Shown: positions 11,271 to 24,236, counted from the first letter of the stretch. The stretch is DNA of 64,000 nt from Zarea fungicola (GCA_900169235.1 FWCC01000007.1:1-64000); one strand, 5' to 3'. A program made the numbers and translations. Notes: generated from the letters alone by a model not told the origin.

Positions 11271-13251
11271 CTACTTTTCTCCATGCTTGTAGAGCCCCGC
11301 CTCTAGACCTTTAATCTGCAATGCCAACAACCGCGAATAATACCGGCACAGGGCCATGTTTCCTCCGTGGAACCAAAAACCGGGATGTCCGCTATTCTGC
11401 CACATTGTGCGAAACTCGCCCTCGTCATTCAGGCCCCAGACATCCTTGACACGATCCGCGAGCGCATCGCCGTACATCTCGCGCGCCTGCGTCCGCATGT
11501 TCTGATAGCCCGTCGCAAAGACAATCTCGTCCGCCTCCAGTTCTGAGCCGTCGGCGAAGCGCAGTCCACGGGCAAACACCTCGGCAATCTCTTGTCCCTG
11601 CTTCACCTTGATCTTCTTATCAGCAATGAGCTGGGACGCGCCGACGTCAATGTAGTATCCGCCGCCGCGCTGGAAATACTTGAAAAAGAGCCCGGATCCG
11701 GACGGCCCGTTGTCGAGCTTGAACCCTGCCTCGGCGAGCCCGTCGAGCAGGGGCTTGTCGTGGGAGGCATTGAGAGCGGTGACCTGCTGCTGGATGGCTT
11801 TGAGGACGGTTTGGGGGATGCCGTGCAGGATGAGATCGGCATCGTCGTGAGGGGGCGATGCTTCGGAGAAGAGCGCCTTGAGGGCAATGTCGGTGATGGC
11901 CTTGGACGTGACAACGTGCGTGCTGGATCGCTGGACCATGGTCACGTCGTAGCCCTGCTCGTAAAAGTCATGGCAAATGTCGTGGGCCGAGTTGCAGCAG
12001 CCCACTACAACGGCCTTTTTGCCGTTCCCGTTGGGACGCGCGCCGGGGAACTCTGACGAGTGGCATAAAACATGTCCCTTGAAGCTTTCAATTCCCTTGA
12101 TGAGGGGAAAGTTCTTCTTGCCCGAGTGGCCCGTGGCTTGGATAATATGGCGCGGGGAAAAGGTGCGCGTTTCAGAGGTACCATCTGGCCTTGTACGGTC
12201 GAGGACTACGGTCCATTTCTGGGTGGCGTCATCATACTGCGGCGTCTGGGCGAGCGTTGTGGTCATCCAGACGTTGAGTTCCATGGCCTGGGCGTAAAAC
12301 TCGAACCATCCGGCGAGCTTGTCCTTTGGGGTGAAGACTGGCCAGTTGGGTGGGAAGGGTAGGTAGGGCATGTGGTCATACCAGACAGGGTCGTGCAGGA
12401 CGAGCTGGTGGTAGCGGCCGCGCCAGTTGTCACCTACACGCTTGTTCTTGTCGACAATGAGGGCGTTGACGCCGAGCATCTTTAGGCGGACGGCGGCAGT
12501 GAGACCAGCCTGGCCGGCGCCTTGGGGGCGGGATGTTAGCCATGATGGTACTAGCAGTGTCGGGGCATGTTGAGAGTGTTGAGAGCGTGCAGCGGTGTTC
12601 ATACTCACCAACAATGATGACGGTCGGCTCAGAGCCATCTGTGTAATTTTCAGCCGCCTTTCTGCGGTCGGCCCAATTGGTACGCCCCGGGTGCTGTCCG
12701 TGGTCGACACCCTGTGGTCTCCGATCGCCGACGGGCTCTTCAAAGCCTGATAAGCCCTGGAGTATCGTGGCCAGGGTAAATATCTTCCACCCGCCTGCGC
12801 CATCAGCCGCAAGTCGCACAGTGCCGCCGCCAAATCCGAGGGCCGTCTGGAACGTGATGAAGAACTGTACAGCCTCCGACTTGCCCTCTGCGTCAACGGG
12901 CCCGACAAAGGGTGTGCGGCTCTTTTCGCTGGTATCGAGAGCGACGGATTTCAGCCGGAAGCCATCACGCGATGCTGCTGATTCAGCGAGGAAGTGAGCA
13001 ATGTTGGACGGGGACTGGACGGTGCGAAACTCCCAGGTGAGGGCGAGGTGATCGCGCCAGTAGCCGTTTTCGAGAAAGAGGGCAGCGAGGGACTCGGTGT
13101 CGGCCTTTGCAATGTGGGTGTTGAGGGTGTCGACAAAGGCCTGGGCTGTCTGGAGGGCATCTGTGTTTGTGATTTTGCTGGCAGGAAAGGTGGCGATGGG
13201 GATGTCGACGGTGCCCGGCATGGTGTGGATGGTGGGAGCGGCAGAGGCCAT
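11271..13251 (-). CDS. Flavin monooxygenase with N-terminal SnoaL-like domain
   Basis: Two exons (13251-12609 and 12520-11271) with an 88-base intron encode 630 residues. The intron falls inside the FAD-binding glycine motif, and splicing restores VIIVGAGQAG at about residues 211-220. Residues 30-190 resemble an NTF2/SnoaL-type domain (ALFLENGYWRDHLALTWEFRT is typical). The C-terminal two thirds are an FMO/YUCCA-like oxygenase: the FAD Rossmann motif, FKGHVLCHSSEF as the FMO-type signature, a second dinucleotide motif VVVGCCNSAHD for NADPH, and FATGY near the end. The second motif has Cys-Cys where many relatives have Gly-x. The enzyme should use NADPH, FAD and O2 to oxidise a small substrate that cannot be named. 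There is no signal peptide. The gene diverges from the SRR1-domain gene across 1.16 kb. Confidence 0.92.
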
Positions 13252-14414
13252 GGTGATGGCGGTGGATGGTCGACTGCAGGGGAACGATTGAGCTGGTGCA
13301 GGGGTCCGTACTTGGACACTTGCAGGCGAGAAGCAAGTGAATGGGAAGAAGGACTTTGGAGCAACAGGAAGGCTATGGGATCGCCAGGTCTCCTTATAAA
13401 TATGCGTGTCGTGCAAACCTGTCGCATACTCGCCGACGCGCAAGGGCGGGGTATTGCCGCGACAGTTGCAGCTCCGAGATGCGGACCATGGTGTCGGTCA
13501 AGGGGGGCAGCTTTAAGAGTTTTCTCTACGACATTATTCCAGCCAATGCGTCGATAACAGACTCCATCTCACGAATTTGTCGAATTATTGTTGACTAGCC
13601 TAGTCAGCCAACGGTTGGAGCGGTTGGAGCTGGAGCAAGAGGTCCATGTCGTCGTGCTGGTACCTGCTACGGCTTATGGCCCCCCGCCCCCGCAACCGGA
13701 GCCCCTACAGTTACTGCAATGGTCACTAAGTCATGGCCAGTAGACTTTCCTGTCTTGAATTGAATATTCCATAATGCTGTGGAAGATGATATTTTAAAGG
13801 ACTGAGAGCTTCCTTTGTTTTTTTTTTCTTGCAACTATCGCTGGATGTCATGTCGAGGCAATGGATGAAGCTGGGAACTGGAAGGTTGAAGTAGAAGCGC
13901 TTCCGGCTGCCCTCCAGGGAGCTAGCTGCTTCTTATTATTAGCTACTCAACTACTATACGTGTACATACTGGGTAGCCTCCATCCTGGTTCCTCCACGGC
14001 TCGCGGATTTATTTATTTATCTTTTGAAAAAGTCCGTCACCCGAGTCATACCCCTTGTCAACTTTGGTATCCTCTGCAGTGCATCATGCAGCAGCCAAGT
14101 TCGTGTCAGACTGTGTCCACGTTGTACCAACACAGGGCGTGGTAAACAATGGCCTCAAACGGTGACACCAGTACTTTAATCCGGTATTCGAACTCCAGAT
14201 TTAATCATAATCTTGCAGAATTCCCTTTTTAATTCATCAGAGTCGCAGGATTCTGCTGCCTTGTATATTCCCGACGTTACTTTGTAGCCTTGGTCACTGT
14301 ACTGAGTAGCACCCAAAAAGCGGGTCAATCAGTCCTCAACACCAAGGAAAAATTGGCAACGTCTGTCCATGTACAAACATCTCACGTGTATACCATCGCT
14401 CATCCAACTTAATA
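13252..14414. other. Divergent promoter region
   Basis: This is the space between the divergently transcribed monooxygenase (minus) and SRR1-domain (plus) genes. No ORF is supported. It should hold both promoters. Short runs (CCCCCCGCCCCC near 13681 and T9 near 13818) are visible. Confidence 0.55.
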
Positions 14415-15763
14415 ATGCCCGTAGACGAGGGGTGGACGCAGATACGACGCAAATCACGTCGCAGTGCTCCGGCCACAAAGCCAGCCACCATCGCGCACAG
14501 TCTGCCCGACAAGTTTGAGCCGCGCACCACTGGCATCCTACAGCCTCCCGAAGCACTCCAGGCAGAATATGACAGGATTCAGACACAATGGCTCACATCC
14601 CCTGCACATGAATCCATTACAAATCTCGTGGAGACACATGCAAACTCTTCAACAATTAAACGGGCTGTATGTCTGGGCATAGGCACCTTTGACCCAGAAG
14701 ACGGCGCATGGGCGGCCAAGAGGGCGGCATTTGTCCAGCTCTGCGCCTTGTCGACACTTGCAGCACAGTTGGGTATGTCTATCAATCAAGATTCATTCCC
14801 CAAGTTTGCATACATGCTTAGTTGCTCACTTGTATTTTTATTTGGTTTTTGTTTATTTGCTCTAGAAAAATATAGCAAACAGTCAATACAGTGTATATTC
14901 CAAGAACCAATCTTTACACAATCCGACAAGACCTTCCTACACACTCTTGGCCACACCATTGTCGACTCACCCGCAGCCTACTCTCTCATTGATGACGGCA
15001 CATTGCTCTTTGCCGTTCACCTCTACCGACCAATCTACGCAGCCGCCTTGCACGCTTCACTACCAGCCATTTACATTGGCACTGGCTGGGATGTCTGGGA
15101 CACGTACGTTCTTTTCCTATTTCCTCTACCTATCTCCCTTCAACATACACACCCACATTCTCTTTGTCTTTTTTTTTTATTGATTTTCTTTTTTCTCGTT
15201 TCATATTCGGCACTTGTAATCGTGACAAGCTAGCTAACTTGGGTGCCGGATCCATTAGGGTAACAATGGAAAAGGCGACAGACTTGGAGAATATGAAAAT
15301 CATGGAAGAGACCTACTCCAAGCATGCGTTTCCGCAGGATACGGCGAGTACTGCGTTTTCAAGTACGAGTATATACTTTAAACCAATGGACACAGCCGCG
15401 GTGCAAGTGACGGGCGCAACACACACGCAGCCTCTCAAGGCTGCACAGTCAACGACAAGAGCAGACAAGCCTGCAGAGACTGCATGTTCAGCGTTTGATA
15501 ATCCTCCATCAAAGTTGGCAGATTCTCCGGTTACCTCATCCAACAAGGTAGCTTCATTGGCATCAGCGACGTCAGAGGGGGAACAAGAGCCCTCTCAAGG
15601 CTCGCACACGGAAGCGTCCAAGGACAAAAAAATCCATCAAGCTGCTTCCGACACTGTAGCAGAAGCAGAGCCCCAAAAATTGCAAATAATGGCAATCCCG
15701 CCACGAGAGATGGAGCACAAAGACACAAACAACAACATGAACAACAAAACGACACACACATGA
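14415..15763 (+). CDS. SRR1-like domain protein
   Basis: Three exons (14415-14772, 14866-15103, 15259-15763) with introns of 93 and 155 bases encode 366 residues. The SRR1-like domain covers about residues 80-215. Markers are CLGIGTFDPEDG, FQEPIFTQSDK, FLHTLGHTIV and YIGTGWDVWDT. Residues 1-45 are basic and start with DEGWTQIRRKSRR, a common SRR1-family opening. The last 130 residues are rich in Ser, Thr, Ala, Gln and Lys and are probably disordered. Plant SRR1 works in light signalling and clock control, and animal and yeast relatives are linked to haem or stress regulation. A biochemical role in fungi is not established, so I assign only the domain. The second intron is long for this window and T-rich before its acceptor. 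The gene converges on the GH17 gene 337 bases away. Confidence 0.85.
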
Positions 15764-16100
15764 TACAAGTCACAATAATTATTACAACGTATAAATGCAT
15801 TCAATGCTACAGAGACTATTCTATTCATGCCAACATTTTGCAGCGGAAAGGAAGAAGAAAAGATAACAACAACGGCAATAAATCCCGTGTACTCCGTATA
15901 TAAACAGTAGAAGTCCGCCGCCGGAATAAAAATAATAAAAAAACGTTGACACAGACCACTTCGAAATGGACCAAACCCCAGCAAATTAAATGCAACAATT
16001 ATGCTCATACTCGTACTGTCCATCTCTCATCATTTTTCTTCTGCTTCTTCTTCTTCTTCTTCTTCTTCTTCCTCCTCCATTACATCGTCAACCCAACTGG
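15764..16100. other. Convergent 3' region
   Basis: A 337-base spacer between the SRR1-domain gene (plus) and the GH17 gene (minus) holds both 3' ends. It is AT-rich on the left and carries a TTC triplet run (16034-16079) on the right. No gene is seen. Confidence 0.6.
16034..16079. repeat. (TTC)n microsatellite
   Basis: About twelve TTC triplets with a few CTC/CTG variants lie just 3' of the GH17 stop codon. On the coding strand of that gene they read as a GAA-rich stretch in the presumed 3' untranslated region. Confidence 0.85.
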
Positions 16101-18277
16101 CTATGATACTGTTGTACCTCCGCAATCAGGAATCTTGACACCCGGCTTCAGGTTTCGATCAACATCGAGTAGACCCCATTTATCCTCCCAATTCTCATTC
16201 GCCGTGTTGAAGCGCGACTTCCATGGCTCGTCAAAGGCTTCAAACCAAAAATAGTTTGTGCCATTCTTGAGCGCCTGGCACACCCAGTCGGCCATGAAAC
16301 GATTCATTCCGTCAATGCTCGCCACGGCAGGGTTCGTGCAGCTGGGGGCGTCGGGGGGGCACTTCTTGCCGCCAGCCGATGGCCAGCCCGTCTCGGAAAT
16401 AATGTTCAACTTGGTATCCGACTTCCAAAACTGCGAATTGTGGTCTTTCCAAAAGTCCCATGTCCATCCTGCCGCCTGGTCGGCCGGCGTGCCACCAAAG
16501 AATGGATGAATGTTGGACATGATGAGATCGGAATCCTTGGCCAGAGCAAGGCTCCAGTCGGTGCCGAGATCCGACGTGGCGACGGGGAGGTTCATGCTGC
16601 GCTTGGTCAGGTTGGTGCGCACGTCGGACAAAATGGTGCCAAGCTGGGTTTCCGACATTTCCAGGCGGAACAAAATCTCGTTGGCGACAATAACGCCTTC
16701 AAACTGATCCGCACCGTATTGGTCGAGAATGTCCCACATCTGGGAAAGCTGGCGGCTGTTGGTGGTGCTATTATTATCCTGCCAGACTCCGAGCCAGACC
16801 TTGATGCTGCTCGTCATTTTGAGTTGTTGAATGGCGTGCAGCACCATCTGCGTCTGGTTGCAGTCGGTGCCGTACAGGCGAATCTTGTTGGTCAGCTGAC
16901 TCAGGACTGCGACATCTCTCGTGACGTTATTCTGCGAGGGTGGATTGGCAAGGCAGTCGGGGTACTGAACATTGATGGGGGTGTAGTCCATGCCAGGAAA
17001 CACCTTGTGCAGGTTGGGGTTGTTGAGCAGCTTCTTGATTTCCGAGCTGTTGATGTCAAGATCGCCCTTGGAGTCGTCGCTTGAGCCAGACCCCGAGCCC
17101 GAGCCGGAGCTCTTGGATGACCCGTCCTTTTTCCCATTCACCAAGGTTCCGACAACACCACCGACAATGGCTCCGATAATAACGAGGCCGATGAGTACGA
17201 TAATGGCCCACTTCCACTTTTTGGACTTGGTCTGTTTCTTATCCAGCCAGTCCGAGGAGCGTTCTCGTTTGGGGGGCTCGTAGTAGCCGCGGGTGTCTGA
17301 GGTGTTGCCATGTTAATTCCGAGTTGCATTGGATAGGTGGGAATGAGGAGAGGATTGTGGGAATAGGGCAATAAGAGAGCCTTACCATATTCTGCAGCCA
17401 CGGCTGTCGCTCCACCGGCGGCGGCGCCAATGGCAGCTGGGCCAGCATGTCTGCTGCTGCTGGGAGTGGCCGAGTTTCTGTGGCTGCGCCGACCATATTC
17501 GAGACCGTCATCACCGTCATCCGCAATCGACATGGGATCCACCATGCCGAGGGCAGGGCCGTCTCGTCGGGCGGTTGCCGAGTAGTTGTAGTAGCCTTCT
17601 TCGGGGCCACCATAGGGATCCCCGGGGACGTGTGGGCTTCGGGATGGCGATCGCGATGCGACGGAGGAGGATGCGACTGTGCCAAAGGGGTTGACGCTGG
17701 AACGGGAATCGCGATCGATGGCATATCCGCCGGCATATGGGCCGCTGTGGACGCTGTGTCTAGGAGAGGGAACGCTTCTAGCGCTGTTTGGGTACTGGGC
17801 GCGCGAGGGAGGCGGCAAAACCTGGCCGGTGGTGGGAAAGCTGTCGTGGTCTGTTGCTGCATTGTGAGGCATGCCAGCCCTACCGCCAGCGGCAGCGGCA
17901 GCGGCAGCGGCAGCTGGACCAAGGTGATCGGGGCCTGGTAGGCTGCTGGGGCCGCCGCGGTAGGCTTCCTGGCTGTGCTGGTGCGCCGACGCCGAGGCTG
18001 ACGGGTTGCTGTGAGTGTTGGGGTGCAAGGCGCCGTGGGGAGGAGGGGGCGGCGGCCCGTCTTGTGCTTGTGGCATGTTGTCGTAGCGACTTTGCTCGAA
18101 ATGAGGGGTGTAGGGTTCGGGTCTGGCGCTTGGTGAATTGTCGTAGTAAGGCGAGGGTGCTTGTGAATATTCGTCTGTGTGATGGGCAGGTTGTCGAGAC
18201 GGGGTGTCGTACCGAGCGTTGTAAGCTGGGTCGAGAGGCTCTCTCTCGTACTGATCCTGATTGGAATAATGGGTCAT
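16101..18277 (-). CDS. Membrane-anchored GH17 beta-1,3-glucanase, BtgC/EglC-like
   Basis: Two exons (18277-17386 and 17296-16101) with an 89-base intron encode 695 residues. The first 300 or so residues are a long Pro/Ser/Gly/Tyr-rich cytoplasmic tail with an Ala tract. A basic stop (KKWKWAI) leads into one membrane helix (about 328-350), so this is a type II membrane protein with its catalytic domain outside. A Gly/Ser linker follows. The GH17 domain is then marked by [13 protein letters not shown], the acid/base Glu in VIVANEILF, the nucleophile Glu in [11 protein letters not shown], and [11 protein letters not shown] near the end. This architecture matches Aspergillus BtgC-type enzymes that remodel cell-wall beta-1,3-glucan. 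The tail is rich in Ser-Pro and may be phosphorylated. Several hundred GC-rich bases upstream of the ATG may be a long 5' leader. Confidence 0.93.
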
Positions 18278-20959
18278 TGTGAGCGAATGACGGCAGTCAA
18301 GGGTTCAAGTCAAAGCGGTCGGTCGGCACCACGAGAAGACTGTGCTTGAAACTGATGAGGAGCCCCAGATGGGGGCGATGGGCGCACCAGGGCGCTCAAT
18401 GGTGTGTGTATTGAGGCCAGGGACAGTCGTCCTCAGTTGGCAGAGATGGGAGCCGACAGCCGTAGCAAGGTAGGGCCAGTGTCGTCGAGCCTGGGCTCAG
18501 TATTGTGTTGTTGAAATAGTGTCGTTTGCGACAGAGGGCGACAGCACAGAGGGCGGGAAGAGCTAGTTAGTGTCCGAGTGTCGAGGTGGGCGTCGTCAGC
18601 GAGCAGTCAGCCAATGTCAGGACTGGCAACGGGAGCAGCGGCGGGGGGTCTGCAGAGACTGAGGCTGTTGACGACGACAGACCTGTTGATGAGGAGGGGA
18701 TGGATGCGAAGCGGGAGGAGCGACGAAGGTGTAAATGGTTGAAGGGAAGAAGTCGGGTCAGAGTGTAGGCGTGAGTTGGCGTGAGTTGGTAGGTACTGGC
18801 TGCTCAGTAGGTAGTGGACAGAGCGGCGTGGGAAAGCTGAAACGTGAGAGTAGCGCCAGCTAGCGGCTGATGAATGGGATGGATGCGACGCCGCACAGAA
18901 ATTGGGACTCGAGTGGTGACGGGGTGAATACAGGCCGATCAGGGCGGACACTTGATCAAGGTGCGGATTGCGGATGTTTCTTGCGTCCCTTGTCGCCGTC
19001 TGGCGAAGACGAGACAGTCAGGTAGATTCATCATCATACATGGCCTTTATTATTAGCGTTCACAGTGGACTGCCCTTGCCTAAAAATAACAATCATAGCG
19101 CTGAATCCAGGAGCTTTGGTGGTTTTTTAGTGGTGATTGCAGAGACGAGGCCCAGTAACTACCAACTAGGTACCTAAGCAACTGCTAAAGGTGCCCAGTG
19201 TGGCTGATCGCTGTACGAGTCCCCTAGACTGGCCGCAATAGCGCCTCTGCATGCTAATAATACGAGACGCCGTCCCGCTAATAGCCCCGAACTAGACAAG
19301 GCTTTCCAGGCTCCCTCAATCGCTCCATACTCTCCCCATGGACATATTATCATTGCTTCTAATTTCTCCCTCCCTTTGCCGAACTGAAGAAATTCTGCTA
19401 CTATTTTCCAGCTGCTGATTGTCGTCCTGGGCATTTGGTGTGGACAAAGCCATGCTTGACGTGCATGCGCAAAAAGCAATAGTTGGAGCAATCAACGTCT
19501 GGCCCCGCCCCTTTTTTTCAGCCTCGTCCGCCCGCTCCTCGCCACCACGATGATGCTTCTGTGGCGGCATCCACTGCGTCAGATGCCTGCACAGCCACGG
19601 CAAAAACTGTGCACCGACAATGCAATACGAATACAATGTCATGACCATTGTGCCATTTCTGGTCTTTGTAGTTTAACTATTTGTCGGCTTCCTCCCACTG
19701 TATTTATTTTATTTTATTTTATTCATTGTTTTCATATCCTGGAATTGGCAAGGCAATTCTAGCATGCCTCGTTTCTTGGTCGTCGCTGGTTACCCGGGCT
19801 GCACCGCCATTTCTCCAGTTTATTAGCAGTCGTTGTTCAGGGCAACCACCAGGACCACCAGGCCACCCAGGGCCTAACAAATTTGGCTCATCTTGCCAGC
19901 CAAATCTAGTTACTGGATCTGGACATGGTGGCAGCCTCATCCCACTCATCACCCCTCGGTCAGCCAATCTTTTTTTAGCTCTTCACGCCAGCCCGTTCGT
20001 CATCTCGCCTCGCCCGCCCATGCCTGCCAATACTAAAAATCTACGGAGTATGCCCCAGTGCAACGTTGAATAACTCCGAGCCCTCCCTCATCAATAGACC
20101 AAAGCCCAAGCTCCACCGCCAAAATGTCTTGACATTTGATTCCCTAGTAGTAGTTAGAGCCAAAGCTCCTACCAAAGCTTACTCCTTCTTGCTCGCCCTA
20201 GTACCCAGTAGCAGGCTTGCAGGCCTACACAGTAACAAGGCATATTGGCATACGGTTACTCATGACATCAGTCGTATCAATTGACAGCTTGTGCCTGACG
20301 TTGCTTGCTCTCGCCATAATCATGTCCATTAGCGAGCGACTTGAACGGCTTAATCCCCTGTTCCTCTCTTCTTTGCCTACGTATCTATCCAGTGTACTTC
20401 TTCGCTGGGAAACTACCATATTCCCTAATTGTTCAAACGAGCCGTGACCTGTAGCCGTCTGCCGCACGCGCTCCAAACCAGTTCACAGGACAAGTCTCAA
20501 CGCGCAGTCTCTGCCCTCTGGTTCGCACAACGGCCAAACCCTGTTCAATCTCTTGAAACTTGGCTGCCAACCCACCACCGGTTCCTGGTTTGGCATGCCT
20601 GCTTCTCCACCATGGCTGTTTCGCAACAACCGTAGATCCATGCCTTGCATTTGCCCCCTTATTGGCCCCCCTTGACCCCGTGGTAATTATTTAAATGGAT
20701 TTGCGCAACTCTTCACCCTAATATTGATCTCTATCAGAGTAGTGACGGGTAGAGTGAATTTGGGCATGGCCTGTATCATCCGCCTCCCTGCCCTGGCATG
20801 TACATCTCATTCGTAGATTCGTCCCGCCATCCAATTATCGGCCGCAACATCCCTACGACAGTAATGGAGCCACGCAAAAGCAATCGACAAATGATATTCA
20901 ACATGAAATAATCAAGACACTGCTGCACTTTACACTTTGCTCTACTGTCGAGCCTTGCC

Positions 20960-22385
20960 TTGTTATCGGGTTCGTTTCACTATTCATTCATAAGGAGCCA
21001 ACGCCAAGAAGCAATTTCATCATTAAACACAGCCCTCGCTTCTGCACTTGGCGACTCCATCGAGTGCAGGTGCGCTGCTTTGTCCCTCCCTCACTTCTGC
21101 TTTGTCAACCAACGCAATGGCTTGGGGCCGCTGTTGGCAAAAGAAACCAAAGTCGCCTACCGTACTCCATGCACTCCCGGCTCTACGGCAAGGGCTGAAA
21201 GGCTGAGGCTGAGGCTGTCAAGGAATCGTTTCTTTGGTCGTTTACGCAACAAACCTACCCTGCAAGGCGTTCTACCGTACACCGTACCAGTGGTGGATCT
21301 ACGACCGCCTCCACCACGACCAAGTATCCCGAGAGAGGAGCCCGATGCATCGCCAGACAACCAACCACCGACAAGTAGTGCAGATACTGATTTTCTTTGG
21401 ATGCGCATGCAGTCGATACCGACTACAGCCCGTGCCAAAATCGAAACAGGAGGTGGTGATCTAAGATGTCTCTCTACGAAGCTTGGGTCCTTGACCTACT
21501 TTGAGAGGCCGCACTGCAGCAACATGATTTCGACGTCTTTGAGCTGCTCTACCCATGAAGAATATCGTGACCGGACCGCCGTGCACTGAAGACGGCATCG
21601 TGGATGGGCACTGGTGGACGCTGCGGGGGTTGTCCATACTTTGCCGGTATTATTTACGGCTTTACAAATTTCTTGGGAGGGCCACTGATCCAGAAGGCGA
21701 GAGTACAATATGCTCACTTCATGCTACGCAGCCATGCTTCGGCCAATACTGGAAGACAACGTACGAGGCCGTTGATTGCGGTGTCTTTGCCTACCTCCCA
21801 GTCTATGAGCGACAAGTGTCCAACATTGGCATCAGCGGACTCAACGGCGGCTTCCCAATTCCAAATGGCGGTAATGTTCCGAGTTATCCTTCTGCGAGGA
21901 CAGTTTAATTGACCCACGTCAAGTACATGGCTCTCGACGAGCATCTGCCTCTGAATGGTCTCATGATAGTGTGGTCCCCGCGCATCTGCGACTATTGGCA
22001 GGAGGTGGGCGAGCCCATCACGGCGATTGCCAATTTCGTGCCATCACCAAGTACCGCCCCGAACCCTAATGGAAGACGCCATCAGATTACGTGTATGCAG
22101 CCGGTCATGTTTAAAGCACAAATGCGTATCCAGTACCAGGCCATTCCCAGCGTTTCTGCCACGTTCTGCCCTTTGGCCTACAAGTATGGTAGCAGCAACA
22201 TTGGATGCTATGACTCTTCCTATGACGCGGAGTCGAGGGTATTTTGGCTCAAATTTACTGACAGACTTCCAATTCCACGTTTACACCGTCTGAGATCCAG
22301 GAGACTCTGGCTTTGCAGAAGATATGGAAGGAAGCCGAATAGTGGAAAAGGCTCATCAGCGATCCACTCAAATAGACATATGTAA
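20960..22385 (+). pseudogene. Possible decayed coding stretch, unidentified
   Basis: Several plus-strand frames adjoin here (20960-21589, 21555-21908, 21604-21912, 21909-22385). The last is open for 158 codons with reasonable amino-acid balance (for example LNGLMIVWSPRICDYW and VMFKAQMRIQYQAIP). No set of GT-AG introns that I tried joins the frames into one protein, and no family motif was found. A frame with a plausible ending (EIQETLALQKIW) continues past a stop in a neighbouring phase. It may be the remnant of a gene with frameshifts, or chance. Function unknown. Confidence 0.2.
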
Positions 22386-23243
22386 CTACTTTATCTTCGA
22401 CTTGTGACTACCTGCCGATCAGAAAACAAAGCACTCGTAGAAGAGATTGGTCAACAGAGTTGAGACGATATAGGGTAGCCTTATCTCATATCGACGTGAC
22501 ACGGTGACCAGATGTGTGATGGTCGCCAACGCATATGCGATTTGTATGGATACTATACGAAATTACTCTTCATGAATCATGAAAATGCTTATTCGGTTAT
22601 AAACATCACCGATGACTCGTGTATATCCTTCCGCGGCAGGAATTGTGGTCCGGGTTTAATGCCGACGGGGCGTGGTTGTTGTCAACGTCAAAGCAATGTA
22701 ACACTACAGTCGACATGATTCCGACCATATTGTGCCCACTAAAATGACTAGTTGAGCGACAGATAGACCGGCTATTCCTATCTTGACAGCTGTGGCCGGG
22801 TAAATTACCTTGACTATTTTACGTTGCGGCCCCTACCGTCCAGCTGCGACCGGAAGTGGCAGCTATCCAAGCTAGGCACGAGCCTACAGAATAACTAGAA
22901 TTGAACTTGTGCTGCTTTTCCCCCATCTACGTAAATGAAAATGATTTTCGCCATCTCGTAGCCCACTTCACAGATACATTCTCTAATGATTAAATCCCTG
23001 TTCCTGCTGCCTGGCTGCTGGAGCATTCGATGAAGAACTCAAGCTATTAAAACCCCCCACTAGCTGTCAGCAGCCAACAGCCAATGCAAAACGTGCGCAT
23101 TCATGTACGGCGTGGGCCGTGCGAATGTGACGACGGGACGTGGGCGACATGCAGCGCCGATCCGCTGCAGCGCTCCCGCTCCTCCAAGAAAAGGACACCA
23201 CCTTGGCATTCCTGCATTCGTGCCTGTGGGGATGACGGGAAAC

Positions 23244-23269
23244 GGGGGAGGGGGGAGGGGGGAGGGGGG
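23244..23269 (+). other. G-quadruplex-forming motif
   Basis: Four runs of five or six G are separated by single A residues. This is an ideal short-loop G-quadruplex motif on the plus strand. It lies about 970 bases upstream of the ATG of the Zn2Cys6 gene. Confidence 0.7.
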
Positions 23270-24236
23270 CCGTGAGCCTTCAGATGGACTGAAAGACAAC
23301 GGAAGCCTTTGGTGGAAGTGCCGAAAGCACGCCCAGGCTTTTACGGAAAATCCGGTTGGAATGAGGGGTTAAGAGGCAGGCACAGAGGCACCGTCGCTAC
23401 GAGTATCAACATTTTGAACGGATGGCCGCTTTCTGTCTACCCTCCTATCACGCGGCATCACCGAATTGCCCGACCCGTATTCAGAACCACTTGGGGCTTG
23501 CATTTCTATTTGATGGTTAGTCTGTTAGTCTGCCATGTGGACACACACACCTCGGTGACAACAGGCCATCAATCCTGCCTAGGAAAACTAACTAGCTCCA
23601 AAGCCTGCACCAAAATGGAGGTTGGGTGGGTTGGTTGGGCGTTCATGGCGTTCCTGGGCCATAAACTGCTAGAGGTCTGCCGGTACGGCTCCGTGATATG
23701 CGTACGTTCCGGCTCATGGTGAAATGGACACTCTGCCGAAGTCGTTTAAACTCTCAAGTGAAAAAAAAAGAAAAAGTAGACGAACCCATGTACAGCCGAT
23801 CAGAATTCGCTCCCAGGGTGGCCGACCTTTCTCGTCCGACAGATTGATAACCCTTTCAAAGTGGAAAACGCCACGACACATCCCAGAAAAAAAACGCCTG
23901 ATCACCCATACCTATCAAAAACAGCTTCCTTTCCTGGCCTGGACAAGACTTTATGCCTTGGAGGAATAACATTGAAGGAGGCAAAATTGAAATACCGCTA
24001 ATAATTAACCTGTTCCCAATAAAGCCACGCCCATTCTCGGCACCTTTTGACAACAAGACTCGGCCGGGGGACGACGCTAATTTCAAGACCGGCTCTCCGC
24101 ACCGTTTCCTGGAAATTCAATCTGTGACAAACCCTCTTTGTTGCGAGCCTTTCAAACCCCCCTAAAAGTACATAGATGCTGCGCTGCCCCCAGATTTCAG
24201 CACAGCCCGGCTGGAAAGCAAGCATCCGAGGCGGCC

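Larger units (their letters stand above)
18278..24236. other. Long intergenic region, mostly non-coding
   Basis: Nearly 6 kb lies between the divergent GH17 and Zn2Cys6 regulator genes. The first kilobase (18.3-19.0 kb) is GC-rich and may be the GH17 leader. The stretch 20960-22385 has the most coding-like composition but no consistent gene (separate entry). A G-quadruplex motif lies at 23244-23269. Elsewhere only short overlapping frames are seen. Confidence 0.5.

Noticed and set aside
14160..14240. A tRNA-like TTCGAA loop on the minus strand
   Set aside because: The T-stem pairs only loosely, and no acceptor, D or anticodon arm could be built around it.
23244..23269. Telomere-like or assembly-end sequence
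   Set aside because: The repeat is G-run/A, not TTAGGG, and ordinary sequence continues on both sides.
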